Shown in pieces: positions 34,162 through 42,801 of a DNA stretch of 64,000 nt (positions are counted from its first letter, which is position 1; each line of letters opens with the position of its first letter). Below the pieces are notes generated by a model that saw only the letters and a program-made list of their open reading frames with translations, did no database searches and was not told where the DNA came from. Location: assembly GCA_016783565.1 (NCBI GenBank), contig JADHWI010000005.1, positions 1 to 64,000 of the forward strand, written 5' to 3'. Made by a program: the position numbers and the translations under genes. Source of the DNA: Kiritimatiellia bacterium. GTDB taxonomy: Bacteria > Verrucomicrobiota > Kiritimatiellia > UBA8416 > JADHWI01.

Positions 34162-35669
34162 GGTTGCACCTCCCCGAGATATGCATCAGCGGGGATGCCG
34201 TAGGCGTCGAGAATCGCTTTATGGGATGTGTCAGACAGATTTTTCCGCAGGATCAGATTTTCTTTCATCCCGGCAAACTCAAGATTGATAAACCCATTGT
34301 CAGAAGATTGCCATGCGGTGCGCACGTCCTCAAGGCGGCGAATACGTTTTCCGTTCAGGTGGGTCAAAACGCCATTCATGAATCCCCCGGAGTAAGCATT
34401 CACCGGGTGAGGCAAGCGTCTGATCAGAACGACGAATTCATCAAAATCTTTGTGAAACCCATCGATTTTGGCATGTGTTGCGAAGTAAATCAATTGGCGT
34501 ACGTTCGAAGAAGAACTTCCCTCTACCTGTTGCAGGTAGCGATGGGTGAGCGGAGCAAACACAAGGCCACCTCGCACCAGATAGCGGGGGCGTTTGTCGT
34601 AAGTATTTCGGAATAGAAATGGGTCGTGATGATTGATCAAGGGCACGTCAACACTCAGTCGTTCGTTATTGTGCCAGACTTCCATATTGATGGTTTCGCC
34701 CCATTGGCGTCGTTCTGTTAATTCTGCAAAAAGAACACGCGTGCCATTGAAGGCAATCGTTCCGTCGTTGCCGACGGTATGACCATCGACCGTTAACACG
34801 ACGTCCCCATTTTTCACAAAACCTGCTGCCGCACCATAGGGATCGACCATGGTGACGGCGACGCCGCCTTTGCTTACAGGAATATTCAGATGTTTGCGCA
34901 GGGCAGGATTTCTTGCTGACAGAAAAGAAATGCCCAGTTCCGGGTATCCGTGGTATTCGCCATCGGCAATGTCGTCGAGAAAGTGATTCAGAACGGGGAG
35001 TGGGATAGCGTAACCAATGTTTTCGGCCCAGGCCAGCCCCTGAAAGGCTAATCCGACAACACGTTTTCCAAATAAAACTGGCCCACCGCTATTTCCCGGG
35101 TTGATGGCGGCATCCACCTGCAGCACGAGATGGTGGTCGATTCCGCTGTGTGCATAGCGGCTGAAGTCAATCCGAGACACTACGCCTCGGGTTACGGACT
35201 GGCGATCTCCGCCCATGGGATAGCCCAGGACGGTCACTTCATCATTTAGATCGGGTAGTTTTTTTGCCATCGCTAGAGGATGTGTCCCCTCATAGAAGGC
35301 AGTATTGGTGACTTCAAGAATAGCGAGGTCGCAATCGTGCGCGACAAATTTTACCCGCGCCCGGTAGCGTTGGGGGGCATCTTCTTTCTGGACTTCGATG
35401 AAGCGCGCGTCGGAAACAACATGGGCATTTGTGAGAATACGCTTGTTGGCAATCATGAACCCCGTGCCCGTGCCACTCGCGGGTGGATGTGTCTGCCAAG
35501 GCATCGTGTAATCCGGGCGTTGATAAGTCGCATAGATCTTGACTACTGCTGATCGCAGGCGTTTGTCTATAGTGGCGCCCTTAATCGTCGCCAATGAGGG
35601 AGACAGAACAAGCAGCGCCATGAACAAAAGTGTGCGATTTCGAATTGCCTTGCATCTCATGGTCGGCAT
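34158..35669 (-). CDS. Deg/HtrA-type serine protease with PDZ domain
   Basis: A 503-residue periplasmic trypsin-like protease with signal peptide (about 10-32). The triad is intact: His83 in LTNAHVV, Asp114 in HDCDLAIL and Ser194 in PGNSGGPVL. A PDZ domain (about 240-320, with PYGAAAGFVKNGDVVLTVDG) and a long C-terminal extension of about 170 residues follow. The extension is shared with the pseudoprotease but not typical of DegP or DegS; it recalls plant-type Deg proteases with a degenerate second PDZ. It is the first gene of a three-gene operon and overlaps the next by ATGA. Role probably in envelope protein quality control or a specific processing event. Confidence 0.88.
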   Translation of the reverse strand: MPTMRCKAIRNRTLLFMALLVLSPSLATIKGATIDKRLRSAVVKIYATYQRPDYTMPWQTHPPASGTGTGFMIANKRILTNAHVVSDARFIEVQKEDAPQRYRARVKFVAHDCDLAILEVTNTAFYEGTHPLAMAKKLPDLNDEVTVLGYPMGGDRQSVTRGVVSRIDFSRYAHSGIDHHLVLQVDAAINPGNSGGPVLFGKRVVGLAFQGLAWAENIGYAIPLPVLNHFLDDIADGEYHGYPELGISFLSARNPALRKHLNIPVSKGGVAVTMVDPYGAAAGFVKNGDVVLTVDGHTVGNDGTIAFNGTRVLFAELTERRQWGETINMEVWHNNERLSVDVPLINHHDPFLFRNTYDKRPRYLVRGGLVFAPLTHRYLQQVEGSSSSNVRQLIYFATHAKIDGFHKDFDEFVVLIRRLPHPVNAYSGGFMNGVLTHLNGKRIRRLEDVRTAWQSSDNGFINLEFAGMKENLILRKNLSDTSHKAILDAYGIPADAYLGEVQP

Positions 35670-35850
35670 AATAGGTGTTGTGGCAGGTTGAATCAGTAAA
35701 AAAACGAATCAGGTTAGCTAAAAGGTGCGATAGTGGGACTTCAAGACAGAGAGTATATGCGGTCTAAGCATCGAGGAAGCCTGCGTAAACAGCAAGCGAC
35801 GCCCTCTGCCTGGAAGAGGTTGCGGTTCTGGGTCTGGAGATTGTTCCAGG

Positions 35851-36396
35851 CTAAAAAGAAAATTTAAGCCAACCGACAATGTCAATGTCGCTGCCATCAA
35901 ACTCGCTCAATTCATCAAATGATTCGAACGGATAGGCACCCATTACCTCTAATTCCATCCTGCCTAGTGGTATTGCGAGTCCAAGAAGAAATTGTCCGTA
36001 GACGTCTGTCCATTCGCCATCGTCAGTATCTTTGTCTATCATGTATGAGGCCAGTGCGCCTATACCACCCCGCCAGATTTCGTCTTTGAAGATAAGGTTG
36101 ATCTGCGGCGTGAGGACATAGTCGAACTCACTGGTAACTGAATTGGTCCCGCTGGGATCAAAGGATGCATCAAGGGCGATTTGCCAGTATGCTGCGCCTT
36201 CATGATATTCATAAGCGATGGCATACGAGTAGTCTCCGTCTCCAAATGGAAGTTCGCCATAGGTGGAATGTTCCTGGTGGTGGCGTGTGCCGAAAGAGAG
36301 AACATGAGAAGACAATTCTGCCTGCGCTTCAACGTTCACGAGAAATGCTGCCAGAACAGCAACCAGACCAACTGAGTAGAAACGTGTATTTTTCAT
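35851..36396 (-). CDS. Small outer-membrane beta-barrel-like protein
   Basis: About 181 residues. It has a signal peptide (about 1-26, ending AQA), then short alternating strands rich in Tyr, Gly and acidic residues (GTRHHQEHSTYGEL, YSYAIAYEYHEGAAYW) and a terminal Phe (GWLKFSF), features of a small outer-membrane barrel of about eight strands. I recognise no named family. The start could also be the ATG at 36405; neither has a clear ribosome binding site. It lies upstream of the protease operon on the same strand, separated from it by a 181-bp gap that contains only a long-looped inverted repeat (35809-35850). Confidence 0.65.
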   Translation of the reverse strand: MKNTRFYSVGLVAVLAAFLVNVEAQAELSSHVLSFGTRHHQEHSTYGELPFGDGDYSYAIAYEYHEGAAYWQIALDASFDPSGTNSVTSEFDYVLTPQINLIFKDEIWRGGIGALASYMIDKDTDDGEWTDVYGQFLLGLAIPLGRMELEVMGAYPFESFDELSEFDGSDIDIVGWLKFSF

Positions 36397-36463
36397 GCTA
36401 CGCATCGTACCAGACTTTCATCTGAACGCAAGTCGTAGTGGCTATTTTTCGCTTTGAATTATT

Positions 36464-36509
36464 GGGCCATCAGGACGAACCAATTGGCGTCTGATGTCCT
36501 GTGTTGCCC
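36464..36509 (-). other. Region with two mutually exclusive hairpins downstream of mtaB
   Basis: CAGGAC (36471-36476) can pair with GTCCTG (36496-36501), with outer GGGC/GCCC at 36464-36467 and 36506-36509. Alternatively ATCAGGACG (36469-36477, one bulged G) can pair with CGTCTGAT (36488-36495). It lies after mtaB and before the small barrel gene on the minus strand. It may be a terminator, processing site or leader switch; no T-run is present. Confidence 0.4.
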
Positions 36510-36573
36510 GTTACCGTATGAGCATGAAGGAGGTTTCGTCGTACGTACGTCGTTTAATTCCGCATGACGTTGC

Positions 36574-37836
36574 CTATGGTCGAAGGATGGCGTTGCGGGC
36601 GGATTGGGGGGTGATGCAGGCAATGGAGTTGATTAAACATTGTTCGGCAGGTAATTCGATTTCGAGGTACTCATCGGTCCAGCCACGAGCGATGCCGTCT
36701 TCGGAGACCTTTTCAATGAGCGTGTGAACGGGTCGACCGATGAAGGAATCTGCGAACTGTTGTCGTTTGCGATCTCCGAGTTCGATCAATTCGCGTGCGC
36801 GTTCCCGTCTCACATCCATCGGTATCTGGTCGGGCATGTCGGCGGCGCGTGTTCCGGTGCGGACGCTATACGGAAACACGTGCAGGTTGTTGAAGGGGAC
36901 TTGTTCCACAAGAGTGACGGTGTTGCGGAAGGCTGCATCAGTCTCCCCCGGAAATCCTGTGATGATGTCTGTGCCCAAACCCAGAAAGGGAAGTTTCTTT
37001 ACGGCGTATTCAATAACGGAGCGGTACTCGGAAGACGTATAACGGCGCCCCATTGCGGCCAGCACGTTATCGTCGCCACTTTGTAGTGGGATGTGCAGGT
37101 TGTGGCATAGCTTTGTGGAAGTGGCCATGTGATCGACAATGCGACGTTCAATGGTGGTGCTTTCAATTGAACTGAGCCTTAGTCGTTGCAAGTCATTGAT
37201 TTGCTCAAGTTGGTTAATCAGATCTACAAGGTCGTATCCTTTGTCACGGTAGCATCCCAGGTTTGCGCCTGTGAGTACGAGCTCCTTGTATCCTGCATCC
37301 ACCATGCCGCGTGCTTCGGTAACAATATCGGACAGGGGGAGGCTTCGTGGAGTGCCGCGCGCGGCGGGAACGATGCAATAAGCACAGCAGAAATCGCAGC
37401 CGTCCTGCACTTTGATCAGCGCTCGGGTTGTGTCAAACCGGGGGGCAGGGGCGGGACAGGCAGGAATGTCGGTCCTTTCATTGGGTGCGTTGTCCGAGAG
37501 CGCGTTGAGAATGATGTGCGGCAGGTTGAATTTTTCGGACTGGTCCGCCACGATGTCGACGGAAGGCTCGGCTAAGAGCTTCTCGCGTGTGGTTTCAACT
37601 GCACATCCGGCAAGGATGACCCGGCATGCGGGGTTGCGCTTTTTGACGGCTCTGGCGGTTCTGATGCAGGTTTTCTCCGCGTTAGCAGTGATGGTGCATG
37701 TATGGATCACGCACACATCCGCAGGTTCGTCGAATGGGACGATGTCAAATCCCGCTGCGTCAAACTGAGCGGACATGACTGCCGTCTCTGCTTGATTGAG
37801 ACGGCAGCCGATTGTTTTGAAGCAGATGCTGCTCAT
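36574..37836 (-). CDS. mtaB: tRNA (N6-L-threonylcarbamoyladenosine(37)-C2)-methylthiotransferase
   Basis: Radical SAM enzyme that methylthiolates t6A37 in tRNAs reading ANN codons. The 420 residues show the UPF0004 domain with cysteines in TIGCRLNQAE, VIHTCTITANAE and LAGCAV. The radical-SAM cluster is GCDFCCAYCIVP (C-x3-C-x2-C), followed by LTGANLGCY and HIPLQSGDDNVLAAMGRRY, and a C-terminal TRAM-like region. KTIGCRLNQAE and the gene length fit MtaB rather than MiaB. It is 11 bp downstream of ilvD. Confidence 0.9.
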   Translation of the reverse strand: MSSICFKTIGCRLNQAETAVMSAQFDAAGFDIVPFDEPADVCVIHTCTITANAEKTCIRTARAVKKRNPACRVILAGCAVETTREKLLAEPSVDIVADQSEKFNLPHIILNALSDNAPNERTDIPACPAPAPRFDTTRALIKVQDGCDFCCAYCIVPAARGTPRSLPLSDIVTEARGMVDAGYKELVLTGANLGCYRDKGYDLVDLINQLEQINDLQRLRLSSIESTTIERRIVDHMATSTKLCHNLHIPLQSGDDNVLAAMGRRYTSSEYRSVIEYAVKKLPFLGLGTDIITGFPGETDAAFRNTVTLVEQVPFNNLHVFPYSVRTGTRAADMPDQIPMDVRRERARELIELGDRKRQQFADSFIGRPVHTLIEKVSEDGIARGWTDEYLEIELPAEQCLINSIACITPQSARNAILRP

Positions 37837-37847
37837 GTGCAGGAGAC

Positions 37848-39521
37848 TCAGCTCTGGTTGACAATGGCGCCGGTTCCCGCGTTGCGAACCATGCGTGCAT
37901 AACGCTGCAGATAGCCGGTTGTGGCGCGCGGCTCCGGTGGCACAAAGTCGGCACGCCGCCGGGCAATCTCCTCATCGCTGATCATGGCTTCCAGTCGATG
38001 ATTAGGGATGTCGATACGAATGGTGTCGCCGTCTTTGAGCAATCCGATCAGGCCGCCTTCGGCGGCTTCCGGCGAGACGTGACCAATACAGGCACCACGG
38101 GTGCCTCCGGAGAATCGACCGTCGGTGATTAATGCAACGCTTTCCCCGAGTCCTTGTCCCATGATATAAGAAGTGGGCGCCAGCATTTCCTGCATGCCCG
38201 GGCCTCCGCGAGGACCTTCGTAGCGAATGACCACGACGTGTCCGGCCTGTACTTTTCCAGCCAGAATGCCTTCGCAGGCTTCTTCCTGGGAGTCAAAGAT
38301 GATGGCTTTTCCTTCGAATGTGAGCATGGGGGCGGCGACGCCTGCTTTCTTTACAACCGCTCCTTCTTCGGCAAGGTTGCCACGCAGGATAGTTAATCCG
38401 CCGTCAGCGGAGTAGGGCGCATCCACCGTGCGAATGACCTGGCCATCCGGCTCTGGCGCACGACTGATATTGCGTGCCAGGCTGCGACCCGTGACGGTCG
38501 CGGATTTTTTGTTGATCAGCCCGTGGACCTTTGTGATTTCTTTGAGAATTGCACTGATGCCGCCGCAGCGGTCCACATCCTCGATGTGGTACGAGGAAGA
38601 GGGCGAGACTTTGCATATGTTCGGGCAGCGCGCTGAGATCTTGTTGATGTCATCAAGGTTATAGTCCACGCCTGCTTCGTTGGCAACGGCCAGGGCATGC
38701 AGAACCGTGTTTGTGCTGCCGCCCATGGCCATGTCGAGTGCGAAGGCGTTATCAAGGGAACGTTTTGTCACAATCTCCCGCGGCAAAGGCCCGCCATCAC
38801 TCGCCATGGTGACGATGCGTTTGGCCACATCGCGATAGAGCTTTTTTCTGCGTGGATCAACGGCAAGGATCGTTCCGTTGCCAGGAAAAGCGATACCGAT
38901 GGCTTCGCACAGGCAGTTCATTGAGTTGGCTGTAAACATGCCTGAGCATGACCCGCAGGTGGGACAGGCGCATTCCTCAATGGTTTGAAGCTCCTGATCG
39001 CTGATTTTTCCCTGCCCGTGGGATGCCACGCCTTCGAAGACGCTGATCAGGTCGACGACTTTGCCGTCCGGCGTTTTGCCCGCGGCCATCGGTCCGCCGC
39101 TAACCATAATGGTGGGGATGTTGGTCCGCAGCGCACCCATCAGCATGCCGGGAACAATCTTGTCGCAATTTGGGATGCAAATCAAAGCATCAAAGCAGTG
39201 TGCATTGACAACCGATTCCACGCTGTCGGCAATGATCTCACGGCTGGGTAGAGAATATTTCATGCCCGTATGGCCCATGGCGACGCCATCGCAGATGCCG
39301 ATCGTATTGAATTCAATGGGAACTCCACCCGCTTTGGTTATGTAGCGTTTGATGTATGCGCTGACCTTGTCAAGATGCACATGTCCTGGGATTACCTGGT
39401 TGAAGGAGTTGCAGACGCCGATGAAGGGCTTTGGGAAATCTTCGGTTTTCAGTCCGGTTGCTCTCAGCAGGCTGCGATGAGGTGCTCTTTCCCAGCCTTT
39501 CTTTATTTGGTCGCTTTGCAT
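37848..39521 (-). CDS. ilvD: Dihydroxy-acid dehydratase
   Basis: Dehydrates 2,3-dihydroxy-acids to the 2-keto acids leading to valine, isoleucine and CoA. The 557-residue product has the ILVD/EDD signatures [11 protein letters not shown] and [16 protein letters not shown], whose cysteines bind the iron-sulfur cluster, and [11 protein letters not shown] and GRFSGGTRG further on. AAGGAAG lies just before the ATG at 39521, and homologues begin MxSDxIKxG, so the frame-extending ATG at 39587 is rejected. It probably shares a transcript with mtaB. No other ilv genes are in the window. Confidence 0.97.
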   Translation of the reverse strand: MQSDQIKKGWERAPHRSLLRATGLKTEDFPKPFIGVCNSFNQVIPGHVHLDKVSAYIKRYITKAGGVPIEFNTIGICDGVAMGHTGMKYSLPSREIIADSVESVVNAHCFDALICIPNCDKIVPGMLMGALRTNIPTIMVSGGPMAAGKTPDGKVVDLISVFEGVASHGQGKISDQELQTIEECACPTCGSCSGMFTANSMNCLCEAIGIAFPGNGTILAVDPRRKKLYRDVAKRIVTMASDGGPLPREIVTKRSLDNAFALDMAMGGSTNTVLHALAVANEAGVDYNLDDINKISARCPNICKVSPSSSYHIEDVDRCGGISAILKEITKVHGLINKKSATVTGRSLARNISRAPEPDGQVIRTVDAPYSADGGLTILRGNLAEEGAVVKKAGVAAPMLTFEGKAIIFDSQEEACEGILAGKVQAGHVVVIRYEGPRGGPGMQEMLAPTSYIMGQGLGESVALITDGRFSGGTRGACIGHVSPEAAEGGLIGLLKDGDTIRIDIPNHRLEAMISDEEIARRRADFVPPEPRATTGYLQRYARMVRNAGTGAIVNQS

Positions 39522-39619
39522 AAGTCTTCCTTTTTTTCGTGTTCCGATTAATATACAAACGCTAGCAGCATCAGGGCGACTGCGCAAAGAAAATGCAGCG
39601 GATAGAGGAGATTCAATCT

Positions 39620-39961
39620 ATGAAGAGAGTTTTGACAAGGATAGTGGTGTTGGCCGCAATGGTGTTTGTGGTCGCTTCCTGCAGGAAGGACGACGTACGC
39701 ACGGTTGTGATTCGTGTGCCCGGCATGCACAACGAGGCTTGTGTGCAGGTGATTCGGCGGGCTCTGGCACCAGCGCAATACGGTGTGAAGATGGATTCCA
39801 TTAAGGTGGATTTAGAGAACCGTCGCATCACCCTGGCTTATGACAGCATGAAGCTATCGCTTAAGAATATTGAGTTTATGATTGTGAAAGCCGGCTTCGC
39901 AGCCAATGAGGTGCCTGCCGACCCGAAGGCTGCCGCGGCCCTGCCGGAAGCATGTCGGTAA
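39620..39961 (+). CDS. Lipoprotein with heavy-metal-associated-like domain
   Basis: A 113-residue protein with a signal sequence and lipobox VVASC (about 16-20), then a ferredoxin-like fold typical of HMA domains: VVIRVPGMHNEACVQVIRRAL followed by the strand-helix pattern KVDLENRRITLAYD and LKNIEFMIVKAGF. The HMA metal-binding motif is normally GMxCxxC; here it is GMHNEAC, so only one Cys remains. GAGGAG precedes the ATG at 39620. It is immediately followed (6 bp) by the Xer recombinase gene. Function unknown; possibly metal sensing or binding in the envelope. Confidence 0.7.
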   Translation: MKRVLTRIVVLAAMVFVVASCRKDDVRTVVIRVPGMHNEACVQVIRRALAPAQYGVKMDSIKVDLENRRITLAYDSMKLSLKNIEFMIVKAGFAANEVPADPKAAAALPEACR

Positions 39962-39967
39962 CGGGGT

Positions 39968-40855
39968 ATGAACGTTCTGGTTCAGCAATTTCTGGACTAC
40001 CTGTCCCTTGAGCGCGGTCTCAGTGATAATACACGGACAGCGTATGGAACGGATTTGACCAGTTTTTTTGATTACCTTGGGACTCGAGGGATAGACCGTG
40101 TGAGCGATGTGAGTCGTTCGGTGGTTTTGGGCTACCTCATGCACGAGCGTGACCGGGGTATTAGTGTAAACTCCGTTTCACGCAGACTGGTGGCCATTAA
40201 GATGTTTCTGCGATATCTTGAGCAGGAAGGTTTGGTGCAGAGCAATGTGGCAGAAGTGATGGATTCGCCCAAGTTGTGGCAGACGTTGCCTCAGGTGCTT
40301 TCGCCTGGAGAGGTTGAGCGGATGCTGGCTTTGCCTGATGAGGGAAATCGCTGTGGTGAGCGTGACCGTGCCATCCTTGAGATGTTTTATGCCACGGGCT
40401 TACGCGTCTCGGAGCTTGCCTCTCTGAGGCTTGAGGACGTGCATTTTGATTCCGGCTATATTCGTTGTACGGGGAAAGGCAATAAGACGCGCGTGGTTCC
40501 GTTTGGGGATCGGGCGCGGCGTGCACTTGAGGCCTACTTGAAGCATAGTCGCCAGAAATTTCTAAATGAACAGTCGGATCGCACATTGTTTTTAACGATA
40601 CGCGGCACGGGTTTTTCGCGAAAAGGGCTTTGGAAGATGATTAAAGGATATGCGGAGAAGGCGGTACCGAACAAGGTGGTTTCGCCGCATACCTTGCGGC
40701 ATTCGTTTGCGAGTCACTTACTCGCTAATGGTGCTCCGCTGCGTGTTATTCAGGAGATGCTGGGGCACGCGGATATAGCGACAACACAGGTTTATACGCA
40801 TGTGGACCAGGGACGGTTACGATCGGTTCACTCGCAGTTTCATCCTCGAGCATAG
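39968..40855 (+). CDS. Tyrosine recombinase XerC/XerD type
   Basis: Resolves chromosome dimers at dif sites. The 295-residue protein has the SAM-like N-terminal domain (FLDYLSLERGLSDNT) and the catalytic domain with Arg146 (ATGLRVSEL), Lys170 (GKGNKTR), His241 and Arg244 (HTLRHSFASHLL), His267 (LGHAD) and the nucleophile Tyr276 (TTQVYTHV). The sequence most resembles XerD, but XerC cannot be excluded without a tree, and only one Xer is in the window. Housekeeping rather than integrase context; no phage genes nearby. Confidence 0.92.
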   Translation: MNVLVQQFLDYLSLERGLSDNTRTAYGTDLTSFFDYLGTRGIDRVSDVSRSVVLGYLMHERDRGISVNSVSRRLVAIKMFLRYLEQEGLVQSNVAEVMDSPKLWQTLPQVLSPGEVERMLALPDEGNRCGERDRAILEMFYATGLRVSELASLRLEDVHFDSGYIRCTGKGNKTRVVPFGDRARRALEAYLKHSRQKFLNEQSDRTLFLTIRGTGFSRKGLWKMIKGYAEKAVPNKVVSPHTLRHSFASHLLANGAPLRVIQEMLGHADIATTQVYTHVDQGRLRSVHSQFHPRA

Positions 40856-40885
40856 TGGACGTCGCTCAAATCAGGCAGGAGTCAT

Positions 40886-41602
40886 ATGAGGAAGAATGTG
40901 GATGCATTAAGGGCGTTGGAGAAGTTGATTAATTATCGATTTAAGAATCGACAATTACTGGAGATGGCGTTGACGCATCGATCCTATCGCTTCGAAAATG
41001 CAGGGATCAGTCATGATAATCAGAGACTGGAGTTTTTGGGTGATGCAGTTCTTGATCTTGTTCTTGCGGAGTTTCTTTACGAGAAATATCCTGATAAGGG
41101 CGAGGGATTTCTCACGTCGACACGCAGTCGCCTCGTGAGTGGTCGTGGGTTGGCCGTCTGTGCGCGCGGTCTCGAATTGGGTGAATTTCTACGTATCGGT
41201 AAAGGCGAAGAGGCCTCTGGCGGACGTGAGCGGGAGTCAAACCTTGCTGATTGTCTCGAAGCCATTGTAGGTGCGGCCTATCTTGATCGCGGGCACAAAG
41301 CCGCCCGCCGCGTGATTATTGCTGTGATTCTGCCGCAGCTTGGCGAGGCTGAGGGTTGCGAATGGCGTGATAATCCCAAAGGAAAACTTCAGGAATATTC
41401 GCAAAGAAGGTGGAAAGAGGGGCCTGAATATGAGGTGGTGAAGGCAACCGGCCCTGCGCATGAGCGTGTTTTTACGGTTGCAGTGCGTTTGCCTGATGGT
41501 CGGGAAGTAACGGCTCAGGCACCAAGTAAACAGGCTGCGGAGGCAGCCGCGGCGACGTGTTTGATTACGGACATGCAGAAAGAAGATGTAAATGATGGAT
41601 GA
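40886..41602 (+). CDS. rnc: Ribonuclease III
   Basis: Cleaves double-stranded RNA in rRNA and mRNA maturation. The 238 residues contain the RNase III signature NQRLEFLGDAVLDLV, with the catalytic glutamates and aspartates here and in NLADCLEAIVGAAYLD, then a C-terminal double-stranded RNA-binding domain beginning GKLQEYSQRRWKEGPEYEVV and ending ASKQAAEAAAATCL-like. It is 30 bp after the recombinase gene and just before the tRNA gene. Confidence 0.97.
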   Translation: MRKNVDALRALEKLINYRFKNRQLLEMALTHRSYRFENAGISHDNQRLEFLGDAVLDLVLAEFLYEKYPDKGEGFLTSTRSRLVSGRGLAVCARGLELGEFLRIGKGEEASGGRERESNLADCLEAIVGAAYLDRGHKAARRVIIAVILPQLGEAEGCEWRDNPKGKLQEYSQRRWKEGPEYEVVKATGPAHERVFTVAVRLPDGREVTAQAPSKQAAEAAAATCLITDMQKEDVNDG

Positions 41603-41609
41603 TCAGTGT

Positions 41610-41638
41610 TTGACATGCGAGTGTCTTCCGATTATTGT
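41610..41638 (+). promoter_or_regulatory. Predicted sigma70-type promoter of tRNA-Lys
   Basis: TTGACA (41610-41615) and TATTGT (41633-41638) are separated by exactly 17 bases. Transcription would begin near 41645, about 13 nt before the mature tRNA end. It lies directly downstream of rnc. Confidence 0.6.
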
Positions 41639-41657
41639 CACGGCCCCTTTCTTCAGT

Positions 41658-41733
41658 GGGCCGTTAGCTCAGTTGGTAGAGCACAGGACTTTTAATCCTG
41701 GGGTCGAGGGTTCGAACCCCTCACGGCCTACCA
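41658..41733 (+). tRNA. tRNA-Lys (anticodon TTT), CCA encoded
   Basis: A full cloverleaf can be drawn. Acceptor stem GGGCCGT/ACGGCCT with a G-U first pair, D-arm GCTC-AGTTGGTA-GAGC, anticodon arm CAGGA-CTTTTAA-TCCTG with TTT at the anticodon, variable loop GGGTC, T-arm GAGGG-TTCGAAC-CCCTC, discriminator A and encoded CCA (41731-41733). It is followed four bases later by a T6 run (41737-41742) that can serve as terminator. Confidence 0.97.
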
Positions 41734-41770
41734 CTCTTTTTCCGGATTGTGTAAAGCCTGGGACTGCAGT

Positions 41771-42730
41771 GTGAGGAAGTCTAAAAAAACCCTATCTCGC
41801 GAGATCCGGCAAGTTTTCGAGTCGATTTTTATTTGCCTGGGACTGGTTACCATCCCTTTGCTTCCTCGAAAAATGGTGTTGTGGGTGGCTGCATGCTTTG
41901 GTCACCTTGCGTTTTGCATGGCGGGGAGTTTGCGGCGGATAACGTTGGTGAATCTGGATGTGGCGTACGGGGATTCGCTATCGCATGCCGAGAAGCATGG
42001 TGTGGCAAAAGCGAGCTTTAAGGCCTCGGCCCTTCTTCTGTTAGATATCTTCTGGTTCAAGGTTTTTGTGAAGCGGCGTATCAAACGATTTGTACGTGTT
42101 GCTCCTTCCGTTCAACCTTTTTTTGATCAGGCTCCCATGGTGGGCGTTACAGCACATATGGGGAATTGGGAGGTATGCGGTCTGGCCTTGGCATTGCGTG
42201 GGGCTCCTATGTTGAGTATTGCAGCACCTTTGAATAATCCATTTGCTGATTCGGTGTTGAATCGTACTCGTCGTTTGACGGGTCAGAAAGTGGCATCGCG
42301 TCGAGGTGCCGTACGTGCGATGCTGCGGGAGTTGAAACGTGGAGGGCGTGTGGGTTTGCTGATGGATCAGAATGTAACGCCACGCAAAGGGGGGGTGTTT
42401 GTGCGTTTTTTCGGATTGCCGGTCCCTGTATCTAATGCCGCGGCCACCTTGAGTGTACGTAGCAATGCGCCGATCATGGTGATTATGTGCGTGGTGGATC
42501 GGCATGGATGCTACGAGCTGCAGGGGTGTGCCCCCATTGTGGTTGGAGATGGTGGCGTGAGTGAGGCCGAGGCCACGCAGGCGATGACGGATGATATTGA
42601 AAAGATGATCCGAAAGACGCCTGGACAATGGTTTTGGATGTATAAACGCTGGCGTTATGTGCCGGAGGATGCGGATTTGGAGCAGTATCCATTTTATGCG
42701 GAACGGTATCGTGCCCCGAAGAATGATTAA
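41771..42730 (+). CDS. Lipid A / lysophospholipid acyltransferase, LpxL family
   Basis: A 319-residue inner-membrane acyltransferase of the LpxL/HtrB type, which transfers a fatty acyl group to a lipid A precursor. The H-x4-E motif is TAHMGNWEVCG (the catalytic His and Glu), followed by the substrate-contact motif LMDQNVTPRKGGVFVRFFG. N-terminal membrane segment about 14-34. GQWFWMYKRWRYVPED near the end is typical of LpxL. There is no ATG; a GTG at 41771 or a TTG at 41747 (327 residues) are the options. It begins 38 bp after the tRNA gene; the lack of a strong start context leaves the start uncertain. Confidence 0.88.
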   Translation: MRKSKKTLSREIRQVFESIFICLGLVTIPLLPRKMVLWVAACFGHLAFCMAGSLRRITLVNLDVAYGDSLSHAEKHGVAKASFKASALLLLDIFWFKVFVKRRIKRFVRVAPSVQPFFDQAPMVGVTAHMGNWEVCGLALALRGAPMLSIAAPLNNPFADSVLNRTRRLTGQKVASRRGAVRAMLRELKRGGRVGLLMDQNVTPRKGGVFVRFFGLPVPVSNAAATLSVRSNAPIMVIMCVVDRHGCYELQGCAPIVVGDGGVSEAEATQAMTDDIEKMIRKTPGQWFWMYKRWRYVPEDADLEQYPFYAERYRAPKND

Positions 42731-42801
42731 TATGCAGCAAGGTGGTTGATTTTTGTGGGCGCGGCGGTTTTTTGTGCCGAGAATGATGAAGGGATATAAC
42801 C

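Noticed and set aside
35809-35850. Inverted repeat CCTGGAA/TTCCAGG after the small barrel gene
   Set aside because: The loop is 28 bases and there is no T-run, so it could be chance.
39968-40855. Integrase of a mobile element
   Set aside because: The protein has housekeeping Xer layout and length, and no phage, transposon or attachment-site features flank it.
41640-41664. Inverted repeat ACGGCCC/GGGCCGT that could pair the tRNA leader with the acceptor stem
   Set aside because: The predicted transcription start near 41645 removes most of the left arm from the transcript, and tRNA acceptor folding would compete strongly.
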